DNA from: Tunturibacter empetritectus
GTDB taxonomy: Bacteria; Acidobacteriota; Terriglobia; Terriglobales; Acidobacteriaceae
Reading direction: 5' to 3'
Assembly: GCF_040358985.1 (NCBI RefSeq)
Contig: NZ_CP132932.1
Span: forward strand, 1,178,001 to 1,242,000
Length of the DNA stretch: 64,000 bases
Shown here: positions 16,832-25,917 of the stretch, piece after piece
Numbering within the stretch: the first letter of the stretch is position 1
Layout of the letters: every line of letters begins with the position of its first letter
Position numbers and translations under genes: made by a program
Notes under the pieces: generated by a model
What the model saw: only the letters and a program-made list of their open reading frames with translations
The model's database searches: none
What the model was told of the DNA's origin: nothing

Positions 16832-18934
16832 ATGCTTCGGCCTGCCTGGCGTCTATCGCATTCGTGCTGCCTGCCCGCACACCTGCTTAGCGTCTCCTTC
16901 CTCGTCGCATCTCCACCGGCACCCGCGCTCGGCCAGCCCCCCGCATCCACTCTCGCGATTGAAGGCTTAGGCAGAGCCGTCGCACGACTTGATGGCCCCT
17001 GGCGCTTCCACCTGGGCGACGATCCCACCTGGGCCTCGCCCTCCTTCGATGACTCCCAATGGGAACAACTCACCGCAGAGAAACCCTGGGGCGAGCAGGG
17101 CTACACGAGTTACACCGGCTATGCATGGTACCGCCTGCACCTGTCGCTCAACCCGTCCCCAAGAGATCAACCCAGCTTCGCCCTCCTCGTGCCCCACCTC
17201 GACGACGTGTACGAGATCTTCTGGAACGGCAGTTCCATCGGCCGCAGCGGAAAGTTCCCTCCCTACCCCATCTGGTATCGATCCTCAAACGCACCAGCTA
17301 CCTACCCGCTCCACCCGGCAACCCCTGAGTCTGGGTCGGAGCACGAAAACGGCACACTCGCCATCCGCGTCTGGAAGGCTCCTCTTACCTCCGAGGACTC
17401 AGGACAATCCGGCGGCTTCGAGGGATCCCCCGTCATCGGCTATCCCGAATCCGTAGCCGCGTATAAAACCACGCTCGACTATCAGTGGCTCCGCGCCAAT
17501 CAATTTTCGTTCAGCCAATACCTCCTCTACGGAATCGCCGGGCTCCTCGCCCTCTTCGCCTGGCTTCGAGATCGACAGCAGAAAGCCCTCCTGTGGATGA
17601 CCGGATTCGCCCTGAGCCCGCTCCTCCGGCTGGTCCTCTACGGAATGCGTATCGCGTGGCCCGTAGGCTTATCAAACGCGCTCGGACCGCCCGTCTCCTC
17701 GATTCGCGACATCTCTCTCTGGTTTCTGCTGCTCTGGCTTCTGCACCTCGACGACAACCCATCATTAACAAAACTCATCCGTCGCTTTGCCATCATCAGC
17801 CTGGCAGCCAGTATCTCCGATGGCCTTCTGTCGCTCCTGGATGCGAGCGTGAGTTGGTTCTGGCTCATTCAGATCGCGGACGCGGTGCTCACAGGGATCT
17901 ACTTCATCACCGCGGCAGTTCCCCTTGCACTCGTCGCCCTCGCCATCAAACAGCACCGCCATCTGGATCTGGCCCGTCGCTTACTAGTCATCGCAGCATT
18001 TCTCTGGGGCATGATTCAGGTCGTCCAGAGGCTAGCTCCCCAGGGACAGCGCTTCACCCACTGGACCCTCGCCGACAAACTACGCGCCCCCCTCTTTCAC
18101 CTCTACGGCAACGCCGTATCCCTGCCCACGCTCGCCGGAATCTTCCTGCTCGTCGCTCTGCTCTACTCCGTCTATCGCACCTCCATGGAGGACCGCCGCC
18201 GCCGCAGCCTTCTCGAGCACGAGATGAGCAGTGCCCGCGAACTCCAGCACGTGCTCATCCCCGAAACCTTCCCTTCGATCCCTGGCTTCGCCGTCACCAG
18301 TGCCTATCGCCCCGCACTTGAGGTCGGCGGAGACTTCTTCCAGATCATCCCCCTCGATGGCGACTTCACCCTTGTCATCCTCGGCGATGTCAGCGGAAAA
18401 GGCCTCAAGGCTGCCATCGCGGTCTCACTCATCGTCGGACTGGTGCGCGTCCTGGTGGAAAACACTCACAGCCCCGCTCAACTATTGACCGAGTTGAACC
18501 GGAGACTGACCGGCCGCCTGCATGGCGGTTTTGCCACGTGCGTGGCCCTGCGTCTCGATCCCCACGGCAACTGCGTCCTCGCCAGCGCCGGACACCCCCC
18601 TCCCTACCTCAACGATCGAGAGGTAGTCATCCCCGGGTCGTTCCCGCTCGGCCTGTTTCCCACCGTCGCCTATCCGGATAGCCGCCTGCCTTTGCAGGTC
18701 AACGATCACCTCGCCCTCTATACCGACGGACTCCTAGAAGCCCGCAACAAGTCCGGCGAACTCTACGGCTTCGACCGGACGCGCGAACTCTTCGCGGCAC
18801 TCCCCAACGCCGCCCGCGCCGCCGAAGCCGCCGTGCACTTTGGTCAGGACGACGACATCACCGTCGTCACCCTGGTCCGCGTCCCCATGGGCGAAGAATC
18901 GACCGACATCGCGCCGGCCAATCGGAACCTGTAA
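16832..18934 (+). CDS. Membrane receptor with SpoIIE/PP2C phosphatase output domain
   Basis: After a signal peptide this 700-residue protein has a jelly-roll, sugar-binding-like exterior domain (about 45-215, including GPWRFHLGDDPTWASPSFDDSQWEQ, as in beta-galactosidase N-terminal domains). Then come seven or eight membrane helices (about 225-455), a short coiled coil, and a SpoIIE-type PP2C phosphatase (about 470-695). The metal-binding motifs are present: EVGGDFF, GDVSGKG, YTDGL and GQDDDITV. It would dephosphorylate a Ser/Thr-phosphorylated partner such as an anti-sigma-factor antagonist, in response to an exterior ligand. No such partner gene is adjacent. It diverges from the XRE-type HTH gene. 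Confidence 0.9.
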   Translation: MLRPAWRLSHSCCLPAHLLSVSFLVASPPAPALGQPPASTLAIEGLGRAVARLDGPWRFHLGDDPTWASPSFDDSQWEQLTAEKPWGEQGYTSYTGYAWYRLHLSLNPSPRDQPSFALLVPHLDDVYEIFWNGSSIGRSGKFPPYPIWYRSSNAPATYPLHPATPESGSEHENGTLAIRVWKAPLTSEDSGQSGGFEGSPVIGYPESVAAYKTTLDYQWLRANQFSFSQYLLYGIAGLLALFAWLRDRQQKALLWMTGFALSPLLRLVLYGMRIAWPVGLSNALGPPVSSIRDISLWFLLLWLLHLDDNPSLTKLIRRFAIISLAASISDGLLSLLDASVSWFWLIQIADAVLTGIYFITAAVPLALVALAIKQHRHLDLARRLLVIAAFLWGMIQVVQRLAPQGQRFTHWTLADKLRAPLFHLYGNAVSLPTLAGIFLLVALLYSVYRTSMEDRRRRSLLEHEMSSARELQHVLIPETFPSIPGFAVTSAYRPALEVGGDFFQIIPLDGDFTLVILGDVSGKGLKAAIAVSLIVGLVRVLVENTHSPAQLLTELNRRLTGRLHGGFATCVALRLDPHGNCVLASAGHPPPYLNDREVVIPGSFPLGLFPTVAYPDSRLPLQVNDHLALYTDGLLEARNKSGELYGFDRTRELFAALPNAARAAEAAVHFGQDDDITVVTLVRVPMGEESTDIAPANRNL

Positions 18935-18988
18935 AAATGCCTGTGAGCGGCCTCACCGCAGATCAACCGCAGATCTACCTAAGATCAA

Positions 18989-19441
18989 TCAAATCGTGTC
19001 TTTGAGAACACCCTTGTACTTTTGAAATTCCGCCGTCGTGTCGTTTCTTACCTTTGAGATGATATCGGTCCATACCGGGTTGATTGTCGTGAGATCGACC
19101 TGCCCGTGCCCATGCGCTGTAGCGAATTCTTGAGCTTTATTCTCTCCATCCGTGTAATTCTGCATGCCCTTCACGATCTCGAAGGCAGATGCGATGACAA
19201 CACCCACATCGTCCTCCAAATCAGGCGGTACGCTCGCATAGACCTCGTCATAGTTCTCGTCGATCCACTGGAACACGATCGGCATCAGCACCTCGGACAC
19301 CCAGCGGTTATAAGCGTCCAAACCCTCGATTCCCGCGATCCACGACGGGTGCATCCCCCAATCCGGATGAACCCCGCTCAGCCCATGCTTGTTCCCCTTC
19401 TCAACCAAATGCTGAGTGGTCCACTTCGTCATGTTTGACAT
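18989..19441 (-). CDS. Hypothetical protein
   Basis: I do not recognise this 150-residue protein. It is acidic and soluble-looking, without signal peptide or membrane segment, and rich in Trp and Asp (WIAGIEGLDAYNRWVSEVLMPIVFQWIDENYDEVY). The frame runs further upstream, but the ATG at 19441 has a strong AAGGAGAG Shine-Dalgarno site six bases before it, and the upstream residues are low-quality. It stands alone, convergent with the phosphatase gene. No function is proposed. Confidence 0.75.
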   Translation of the reverse strand: MSNMTKWTTQHLVEKGNKHGLSGVHPDWGMHPSWIAGIEGLDAYNRWVSEVLMPIVFQWIDENYDEVYASVPPDLEDDVGVVIASAFEIVKGMQNYTDGENKAQEFATAHGHGQVDLTTINPVWTDIISKVRNDTTAEFQKYKGVLKDTI

Positions 19442-19766
19442 AGCTCTCTCCTTGTTGATTTCACTATCATTCCATTGAATTGAAATACGGGGCCCCACAA
19501 CCCGAAGAATTACTGCCAACTCAATCCGGCGAGTCCCATGTGACCTTGAAAAAACACAGACCCTTGCCAAGGAGAAAGCTAGGTGCAGTGTTTATAGCAT
19601 TGATTCAAGCGCCCTCGCATTTTTTGGTCGCCTCGGCACTTTTTGCGATTGGCCACGGGCCGCACCCAAGGCAAAGCTCCTCCAAGAGGAGGCACGCCCT
19701 CAAATCGCACCGTCTCCCCAACTGCAGGAGCAGAGCCTACCAAATAATTCATCTTTAAAGGGATTG
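19442..19766. other. Gene-free stretch before tRNA-Thr
   Basis: This interval holds the Shine-Dalgarno site and presumed promoter of the minus-strand gene at 18989-19441, and a GGGGCCCC palindrome at 19491-19498. I see no further gene, repeat or clear hairpin here. Confidence 0.5.
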
Positions 19767-19842
<76 letters not shown>

Positions 19843-19852
19843 CTGTTTCTCT

Positions 19853-19881
19853 ATTCTATCGGCTTCGTGGCCATTCGCCAA
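19853..19881 (-). promoter_or_regulatory. Promoter of tRNA-Thr
   Basis: On the minus strand TTGGCG (19876-19881) and TAGAAT (19853-19858) are separated by 17 bp, and the tRNA begins 11 bases after the -10. Confidence 0.62.
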
Positions 19882-19935
19882 CTCTTCAGTTCGCCCGGCG
19901 ATGAGCCGTAACCAAAAAGCTGCCAACGTCAGAGA

Positions 19936-20829
19936 TCAACCCACCAGATGCTGATTCGCAATCTCGATGAAGTTCCTCGCAAGAACGCTCTCCGCACCCG
20001 TCTTTACTCCAAGATCAATCGTCGTCCGGCAAGCAGCCGTCACCGCTCGATACACCGCCCCCGGCATCGCAACCCTCGCCACGCAAGCCGGTGCCAGCGT
20101 CACCCCAAGTCCCGCCGCCACCAAGCGCACTAGCGTCAACCACTGCGGCGCATCTTGAACGATGTTCGGACGAAACCCGCTCCGTTCGCAGCACGCAATC
20201 GTCCGGTCATAGGCCAGCGGACCCATCCGCCGCGCAAACATGATGAACGGTTCGCCCTCCAACGCCTTCACGCCCAGCGTCTTCCGTTGGGCCAGCGGGT
20301 GCGCCTCCGGCAACACCGCCACATACCTCTCCTTCAACAAAGTAGTGATGCGAATCCCCTCGGTCGGATCTCCATCCCGCAGAAACGCCAGGTCGATCTG
20401 CCCATTCAACAACGCGGCAATCTGCGCCGACGTCACCAACTCCCGAAGACGCAACTCCACCTTCGGATAATGGCGCCGAAAACTTTGAATAGCAGCCGGC
20501 AGCTCCGTAAACATCACCGAGCCGCTGAAACCCACCGTCAGCGTTCCCTCCTCACCGCGACCCAAACGCCTAACCTGGGCAAGGTCCTCGTCCACCTTCT
20601 CCATCGTGCTCCTCGCACGTCTCGCAAGCAGCTGACCGGCAGCCGTCAGCTTCACTCCGCGTGTCGTCCGCTCAAACAACGCATGACCAAGCATCTGTTC
20701 CAGCCGTTTGATCTGCTGGCTCAACGGAGGCTGCGCCATCCCCAGACGTCTCGCCGCCTTGCTGAAGTGAAGCGTCTCCGCAACCGCCAGGAAGTACCGC
20801 AGATGCCGCAGCTCGATGCGCTCATTCAT
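19936..20829 (-). CDS. LysR-family transcriptional regulator
   Basis: This 297-residue protein has the LysR winged helix at residues 5-65 (LRHLRYFLAVAETLHFSKAARRLGMAQPPLSQQIKRLE) and a periplasmic-binding-protein-like effector domain (about 90-295). The N-terminal sequence (PLSQQIKRLEQMLGHALFERTTRGVKLT) is like the CatR/BenM/HcaR branch, whose members respond to aromatic acids; that resemblance is weak evidence for a ligand. It diverges from a GNAT gene, and the region between could hold both promoters. No catabolic operon adjoins, so its target is unknown. Confidence 0.93.
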   Translation of the reverse strand: MNERIELRHLRYFLAVAETLHFSKAARRLGMAQPPLSQQIKRLEQMLGHALFERTTRGVKLTAAGQLLARRARSTMEKVDEDLAQVRRLGRGEEGTLTVGFSGSVMFTELPAAIQSFRRHYPKVELRLRELVTSAQIAALLNGQIDLAFLRDGDPTEGIRITTLLKERYVAVLPEAHPLAQRKTLGVKALEGEPFIMFARRMGPLAYDRTIACCERSGFRPNIVQDAPQWLTLVRLVAAGLGVTLAPACVARVAMPGAVYRAVTAACRTTIDLGVKTGAESVLARNFIEIANQHLVG

Positions 20830-20951
20830 ATCTCAATCATATAGATCGCGACCTTTCAGCTATTGGACATCCCGCGCCACTCCTCGTAGCGTTGAGTGCA
20901 GGACACACCGCCAGTGACCCTTTCCGGAACAAAAGATTCAGTGGAGGTCTC

Positions 20952-21443
20952 ATGAACAACACAGCCCTGGAGTTCAAGATCCGGGAGTTCGAACCGGAAG
21001 ACAAGATCGCCTTCCGCCGCCTCAACGAAGAGTGGATCACCCGCGAGTTCGTCCTCGAACCCAAGGACCTTTACTCCCTCTCCAACCCACAGGCAACCAT
21101 CCTCGATCATGGCGGCCGCATCTTCTTCGCCATTCAAAACGGCGAGACCGTCGGCTGCTGTGCTCTTGTCGCGATGAAACCCGGAGAGTTCGAAGTAGCC
21201 AAGATGGCCGTTACCCAAGCTTGCCAGGGAACCGGAATCGGACGTCGCCTCCTCCAAACCGTCGTGGACGAAGCGAGGACCTCAGGCGCAACCCGGCTCT
21301 ATCTCGAAACCAACCACAAGCTAACCCCAGCCATTCACCTCTACGAAGCGGTCGGTTTCAGACGCCTCCCGCCAGACCGCGTAGTGCCATCCCCCTACGC
21401 CCGCGCAGACGTCTCGATGGAGCTATCGTTCCCCACTCGCTGA
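20952..21443 (+). CDS. GNAT-family N-acetyltransferase
   Basis: This 163-residue protein has the GNAT fold, with the acetyl-CoA loop near residues 80-100 (KMAVTQACQGTGIGRRLLQTVVDEA, where the Q-G-x-G-I-G-R pyrophosphate-binding motif is clear) and a C-terminal YLETNHKLTPAIHLYEAVGF strand and helix. It would transfer acetyl from acetyl-CoA to an amine; the substrate is unknown. The frame is open 60 bp further upstream, but the ATG at 20952 follows GGAGG by five bases and begins the fold. It is divergent from the LysR gene. Confidence 0.9.
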   Translation: MNNTALEFKIREFEPEDKIAFRRLNEEWITREFVLEPKDLYSLSNPQATILDHGGRIFFAIQNGETVGCCALVAMKPGEFEVAKMAVTQACQGTGIGRRLLQTVVDEARTSGATRLYLETNHKLTPAIHLYEAVGFRRLPPDRVVPSPYARADVSMELSFPTR

Positions 21444-22136
21444 CCGAAGACCAAAGATCCACGCGCGTCATCGTCCATCAGAGCAGACAAGCCCAATTCC
21501 ACACTCACAGCGCAGAGATCACACACTCACAGGTCGCGGCGACCAGCACCGTCAAACTCTCCACCATCCGAGTCCACCCAATTCGCTCCGTCGGCAGGCC
21601 ACACCAGTATCGCGAGCGCCGCCAGAGCGATCACTACTTGCAGCACCGGATGTAGACCCTGAGACATAGTGCGCCTCGGCAGAGAGCCTTTTGTTCCCTT
21701 GCGATCTTCATCGGCAGCCTCATTCTCGACCGTGACGCAACGCCATCACCCCGGCTGATTCCTCACCACAGCCATCCCACTTTGGTAACCAACTCTCTCG
21801 GAAGAGAACGCACGAAAATTCCCTCCGGAAAAGCGAAGAGGCCACCCGGCAACGAGGTGGCCTCTTCTTTAGGGAGAATAGTTCCAACGGAGGCAAAGCC
21901 ATCAGAACTTTCTGGCGAAATACTAAGTTTGGCGATATGACGTGTCAAGGCCAAAACTTGACTACTGTAAGTCCTTATTCCTCAATGGTTACGGGGGTTA
22001 CTAACCTGCCAACAGGGGCCCCTATATTCGCCTAAGTTTCGTTTTTAGCGCCACCGCCAAAATCTAAACCGCTATCCTATCAGACGCTTAGCTCCTCGCC
22101 TGCACCATCCCCAGTGCAGATCTGCGAGCCCGTCGA
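21444..22136. other. Gene-free region with one strong hairpin
   Basis: About 690 bp without a convincing gene. Open frames on both strands are short and lack ribosome binding sites. The only clear structure is the 12-bp hairpin at 21835-21867. An AGGGGCCCCT palindrome lies at 22014-22023. The stretch from about 21950 to 22110 is locally A+T-rich compared with the flanks. Confidence 0.5.
21835..21870 (+). terminator. Strong hairpin, possible bidirectional terminator
   Basis: GAAGAGGCCACC (21835-21846) and GGTGGCCTCTTC (21856-21867) form a perfect 12-bp stem with a 9-base loop, followed by TTT on the plus strand. The nearest plus-strand gene (GNAT) ends about 390 bp upstream, which is far for its terminator. 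It may therefore end an unrecognised small RNA. Confidence 0.5.
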
Positions 22137-23234
22137 TCATCCCCCATGCTCAACCCCGGACCCCTCCGTATGAATCCGAGCCGCACTTCCGCTCAGATCG
22201 ATACGAAGAAACTCCGGCTCAGTCGCCGCTGGCTTACCCTGAAGTACCCTGATCGCCGCCCGTCCGCCACCCAGAAACAGCGCCAGAATCACAGCCGCCA
22301 AAGCCCCCACCCCGCAGAACACCAGGATGCTCGTCAGCAAACTCACCGTCTTCTTGATCTCCGCATGGAATTCAGGAGGCACCGGCTTGTTCCAGGTCAC
22401 CTCACTCCGCAGATGAATCCCCTCCACCAGCCTCTGCGCCTCGGCCGCACCCCAGACCCCTGTCGTCAGCAGCACCAGCGGCCCCTCCCGCCTCAGCTTC
22501 ACCGTCCCGGCCGCACTGCCCTCCCGGTTCATCTCCGCCTCAATTTGTCGCCCATGCTCGCCTGCAATCTGAGGCGTCGGGTAGAGCAGCATCGTTAGCA
22601 CACCCTTCCCCTCGTACTTCGCCGTCACCACCTCGGCTGCCTTGTCGAAACCAATCATCTCCGCCGGAAGCACCCCACCCATTGCCTGATAGCCCAGCGG
22701 CCCCACAGCATACCGCTCCGAGCCCTTCTCCAAATCCTTCACCGGCAAGTAAGTCGGCAGCAGCGGAGACATCCCCTTCGGACCCCCCACCTTCGGCAGC
22801 CCCACCTCCACCGTTCGCAGAACCGCCTCCGTCGAAGCCGGACTGCCCTTCAAAGCCGCGACCACAACGGACACCCCACTCCGCACCACTGTGGAACCGC
22901 TCTTCCGCAGATAGTCACACGCCGCTGCCGCACCCGTCGCATCGTCAAACTGATACACCGTCACCATGCCCTTTGCACCCGGACCCTGTGGCCCACCCCG
23001 CTCATACCGGCGAATTCCATCCTCGACCAGCACCGGCGCATCGGCCCCACTCCACGAAGGAGCACCCGTCCCAGCGTCATGATCAGACCCTCCCCGCAGC
23101 GACTCCGGCAGCAGCGGCGTCGGAGGCTCCGCCAGCATCACCTTCGGCGTCTGCCCCTCCAACGAAATCACTGACGCACCCATCACCACCAGCCCCAGCA
23201 CAGCCGCCACCCGTATCCGAGAGAGAAAACCCAT
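22137..23234 (-). CDS. Exported or membrane-anchored hypothetical protein, DUF6599-like
   Basis: This 365-residue protein has an N-terminal signal-like helix (AAVLGLVVMGASVISLEG), a long Gly-rich exterior part with a repeated layout (two halves that each contain a VTVYQF or LTMLLYPTPQ-type strand), and a C-terminal membrane helix (about 290-315, SILVFCGVGALAAVILALFLGGG) with a short cytoplasmic tail. It resembles the acidobacterial DUF6599 proteins, of unknown function; that match is from memory and only moderate. It is divergent from the ADOP permease gene about 145 bp away. Confidence 0.75.
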   Translation of the reverse strand: MGFLSRIRVAAVLGLVVMGASVISLEGQTPKVMLAEPPTPLLPESLRGGSDHDAGTGAPSWSGADAPVLVEDGIRRYERGGPQGPGAKGMVTVYQFDDATGAAAACDYLRKSGSTVVRSGVSVVVAALKGSPASTEAVLRTVEVGLPKVGGPKGMSPLLPTYLPVKDLEKGSERYAVGPLGYQAMGGVLPAEMIGFDKAAEVVTAKYEGKGVLTMLLYPTPQIAGEHGRQIEAEMNREGSAAGTVKLRREGPLVLLTTGVWGAAEAQRLVEGIHLRSEVTWNKPVPPEFHAEIKKTVSLLTSILVFCGVGALAAVILALFLGGGRAAIRVLQGKPAATEPEFLRIDLSGSAARIHTEGSGVEHGG

Positions 23235-23379
23235 ACGTTGGTCAGACTACACCAGCACGCGAACGTAAGCCTAGAGCCACACCCGTCTTCGTTTGCTGGA
23301 ACTTCCTCGGCGCATCAACGTATGTTGATGGAATATTGCTGTAGAGAAATCCCTGCCGCGCTGCACTAGGAGATCGTCG

Positions 23380-25812
23380 ATGGAAGCCTTCGTTCAAAAC
23401 CTCAAGTTTGCAGTACGCCAGTTGAGTCGCAACCCTGGCTTCACCGTCACGGTGATCCTTACCTTGGCACTCTCCATCGGCGCTAACACCGCAATCTTCT
23501 CCCTGGTCAACGCCCTCATGTTGAAGAGCCTGCCCTACTCCCAGCCGGAGCGCATGGGCACCATCTACACCCGCGTCACCGGAGCCAAACCCTCCGACGA
23601 GCGTCACCACGTCAACGGCGAGCAATGGGAGTTGCTGCGCGACAACGTCCCCTCCCTCCTCTCCGCCGTCTCCAGCTCCAGGGCAGCCGGTGTCAATCTC
23701 CAGGCCGGCTCCCACATTCAATATCTACATGCTGGCCGAATCTCCCAGCACTACCTCGACGTGCTGGCCATCCACCCCATTGCCGGACGCAACTTCTCCA
23801 ACGTCGAAGATCTCCCCCACGGCCCGAAGACCGTCATCCTCAGTTACAACCTCTGGCACAGCGCCTTCGGCACCAATGCCAGCATCCTAGGCCAACCCAT
23901 CCTCCTCAAGGGCGAGCCCTACACCGTCATCGGGGTGCTCCCTGAAGGCGCAACCACTCCCCTCAACGCCGACCTCTACACCGCGCTTCAACCCGCCCGC
24001 GACGGCGAAGGCGGAGGAACTAACTTCGAGGCCATCACCCGCCTCCGCGACGGCGCAACTTGGCAGCAGGCCGATGCCGAGATTAGTCGCGCCTGGTCCC
24101 TCCGCTCCAACCGCTACGAACTGGCCGACAACCCCGGCGCACAGGTGACCTACTACTCCGTGCCATTGCAACAGGGACAGACCGCAACCCTGCGTCCGCA
24201 GGTCCTGGCGCTCATGCTCGCCGCCGGATTCATCCTGCTCATCGCCTGTGCCAACCTCGCCGGCCTATCCCTGGTCCGCATGCTGCGCCGCACCCCCGAA
24301 GTCGCAACCCGTCTCGCCCTCGGAGCCTCGCGCTGGCAGATTCAACGGCAGCTCTGGGTGGAAAATCTCCTCCTCGCCTTCATCGGCGGAGCCGTAGGCG
24401 TCGCTGTCGGCTTCGTCGCCCTCCGCGGCCTCCTCCTGCTCCTCCCCGAACACTTCTTGCCCGTCGCCCGCATTCCCCTCGATGGCCGCGTCCTCGCCTT
24501 CACCCTTCTCCTCTCCCTGTTCACCAGCGTGCTCTTCGGCATGCTTCCCGCCCTTGTCATGCGAAAGCTCGATCTGCGCTCCGCCATCGCCAGCCGCTCC
24601 GCCACCGGCGGCGACCGCATCGGCCTCCGTCAAGCCCTCATCGTGGCCGAGGTCGCCCTCACCGTAGTCTTGCTCGCCGCCTCCGGCCTTCTCATCCGCA
24701 CCCTCGTCCACCTCCAGACCCTGCCCCCCGGATTCAACCCCACGGGAGTCATGACCGCCAAGGCATCGCTCGACGACGTCCACTATCACGACGCGGCCGC
24801 CTTCCAAAAGTTGCTTCAGGAAAGCACCTCCGCCATGCGCCAGATTCCCGGCGTGCAACATGCCGCCGTCGGCCTCAGCCTGCCCTATGAACGCTCGCTG
24901 ATTATGGGAGGGATTACCCTGAGCGATGGCAAGGAAGCCGGCCAAAAGGCTATGGCCGACGAGGTCTATGTCACCCCTGATTACTTCGCCGCCTTGCAGA
25001 TTCCAGTCATGGCAGGACGATCCTTCACCGAAGCAGACCGTGCCGAGTCGCAGCATGTGGCCATCGTCAACCAGGAGTTCGCACGCAAGTTCTTCCATGG
25101 CGCAAATCCGGTTGGCCGCTACCTTAATAAAGACACAAGGATCGTCGGAGTGGTGGAGAGTGTATCCATGGCGCCGGGAGTCGATCCCGTCGCGCCCCTC
25201 ACCGGCGAAGAGACGATGTACGTTCCTGCCGCACAGATCGAAGCCAGACAACTCGCGATGGTCCACGTCTGGTTTCAACCCAGTTGGATCGTCCGCACCG
25301 CCTACCCAATCGAAGGCCTCACCGCGCAGATGCAGCAGGCCCTCGCCAGCGCCGATCCCAACCTCCCCTTCTCCGGCTTCTACAGCATGCGCGACCTGCT
25401 CGCAAAAACCCTCGCAACCCAGCGCGTCGAAGTCGCCCTCCTCAGCACCATGTCGGCTCTCGCTTTGCTGCTCAGCGCCGTAGGAATCTTTGCCCTTGTC
25501 TCCAACATCGTCGTGCAGCGAACCCGCGAGATCGGCATCCGCATCGCTCTCGGTTCCACCATCCGCCAGGCCATGGTCCACATCGGCGCACCTGGTCTAA
25601 GAGCCTCTGCATTAGGCCTCCTCCTGGGCTTAATCTTCTCCGCAGCAGCCTTGCGGGCCATGCACAGTGTGCTCTACGGAGTTGACGTCTACGACGCGCC
25701 CACCCTCCTCACCGTAGTCTTCACCCTCATCGCGATAACACTTCTCGCCACCACCGTCCCAACGCTGCGCATCGCCGGAATCGATCCTGCTAAGACCCTG
25801 CGCGACGAATAA
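23380..25812 (+). CDS. ADOP-type ABC transporter permease (MacB/FtsX family)
   Basis: This 810-residue protein has the duplicated FtsX/MacB layout that marks acidobacterial duplicated orphan permeases. An N-terminal membrane helix (about 20-42, VTVILTLALSIGANTAIFSLV) is followed by a MacB-type periplasmic domain, three helices (about 270-420), a second periplasmic domain (about 440-680) and three final helices (about 690-800) with the RTREIGIRIALG motif. No ATPase gene is nearby, as is usual for this orphan group. The N-terminus lacks the extra domain that many ADOP members have. Export or signalling at the envelope is inferred; the cargo is unknown. Confidence 0.93.
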   Translation: MEAFVQNLKFAVRQLSRNPGFTVTVILTLALSIGANTAIFSLVNALMLKSLPYSQPERMGTIYTRVTGAKPSDERHHVNGEQWELLRDNVPSLLSAVSSSRAAGVNLQAGSHIQYLHAGRISQHYLDVLAIHPIAGRNFSNVEDLPHGPKTVILSYNLWHSAFGTNASILGQPILLKGEPYTVIGVLPEGATTPLNADLYTALQPARDGEGGGTNFEAITRLRDGATWQQADAEISRAWSLRSNRYELADNPGAQVTYYSVPLQQGQTATLRPQVLALMLAAGFILLIACANLAGLSLVRMLRRTPEVATRLALGASRWQIQRQLWVENLLLAFIGGAVGVAVGFVALRGLLLLLPEHFLPVARIPLDGRVLAFTLLLSLFTSVLFGMLPALVMRKLDLRSAIASRSATGGDRIGLRQALIVAEVALTVVLLAASGLLIRTLVHLQTLPPGFNPTGVMTAKASLDDVHYHDAAAFQKLLQESTSAMRQIPGVQHAAVGLSLPYERSLIMGGITLSDGKEAGQKAMADEVYVTPDYFAALQIPVMAGRSFTEADRAESQHVAIVNQEFARKFFHGANPVGRYLNKDTRIVGVVESVSMAPGVDPVAPLTGEETMYVPAAQIEARQLAMVHVWFQPSWIVRTAYPIEGLTAQMQQALASADPNLPFSGFYSMRDLLAKTLATQRVEVALLSTMSALALLLSAVGIFALVSNIVVQRTREIGIRIALGSTIRQAMVHIGAPGLRASALGLLLGLIFSAAALRAMHSVLYGVDVYDAPTLLTVVFTLIAITLLATTVPTLRIAGIDPAKTLRDE

Positions 25813-25864
25813 CAAGCCCTAAGCAATACCACAGTTGTTGAAGTTGTCTAGCTTTTGGTTTGTC

Positions 25865-25881
25865 ATTCCCGAATGGGGAAT
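25865..25881. repeat. Short hairpin repeat between convergent genes
   Basis: ATTCCC-GAATG-GGGAAT forms a 6-bp hairpin between the ADOP and amidase genes, which converge. I recall closely similar TCATTCCCGAA...GGGAATCTGC words scattered between genes of this bacterial family; only this copy is evident here. It could act as a terminator for either gene. Confidence 0.45.
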
Positions 25882-25917
25882 CTGCGTTTGCACTCTCTAC
25901 CCCATGCAGCAATCGTC

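Noticed and set aside
24265..25581. Minus-strand open frame (438 codons) under the ADOP permease
   Set aside because: The residue pattern (repeated Gly, Glu, Asp, His) is typical of antisense reading of a G+C-rich gene.
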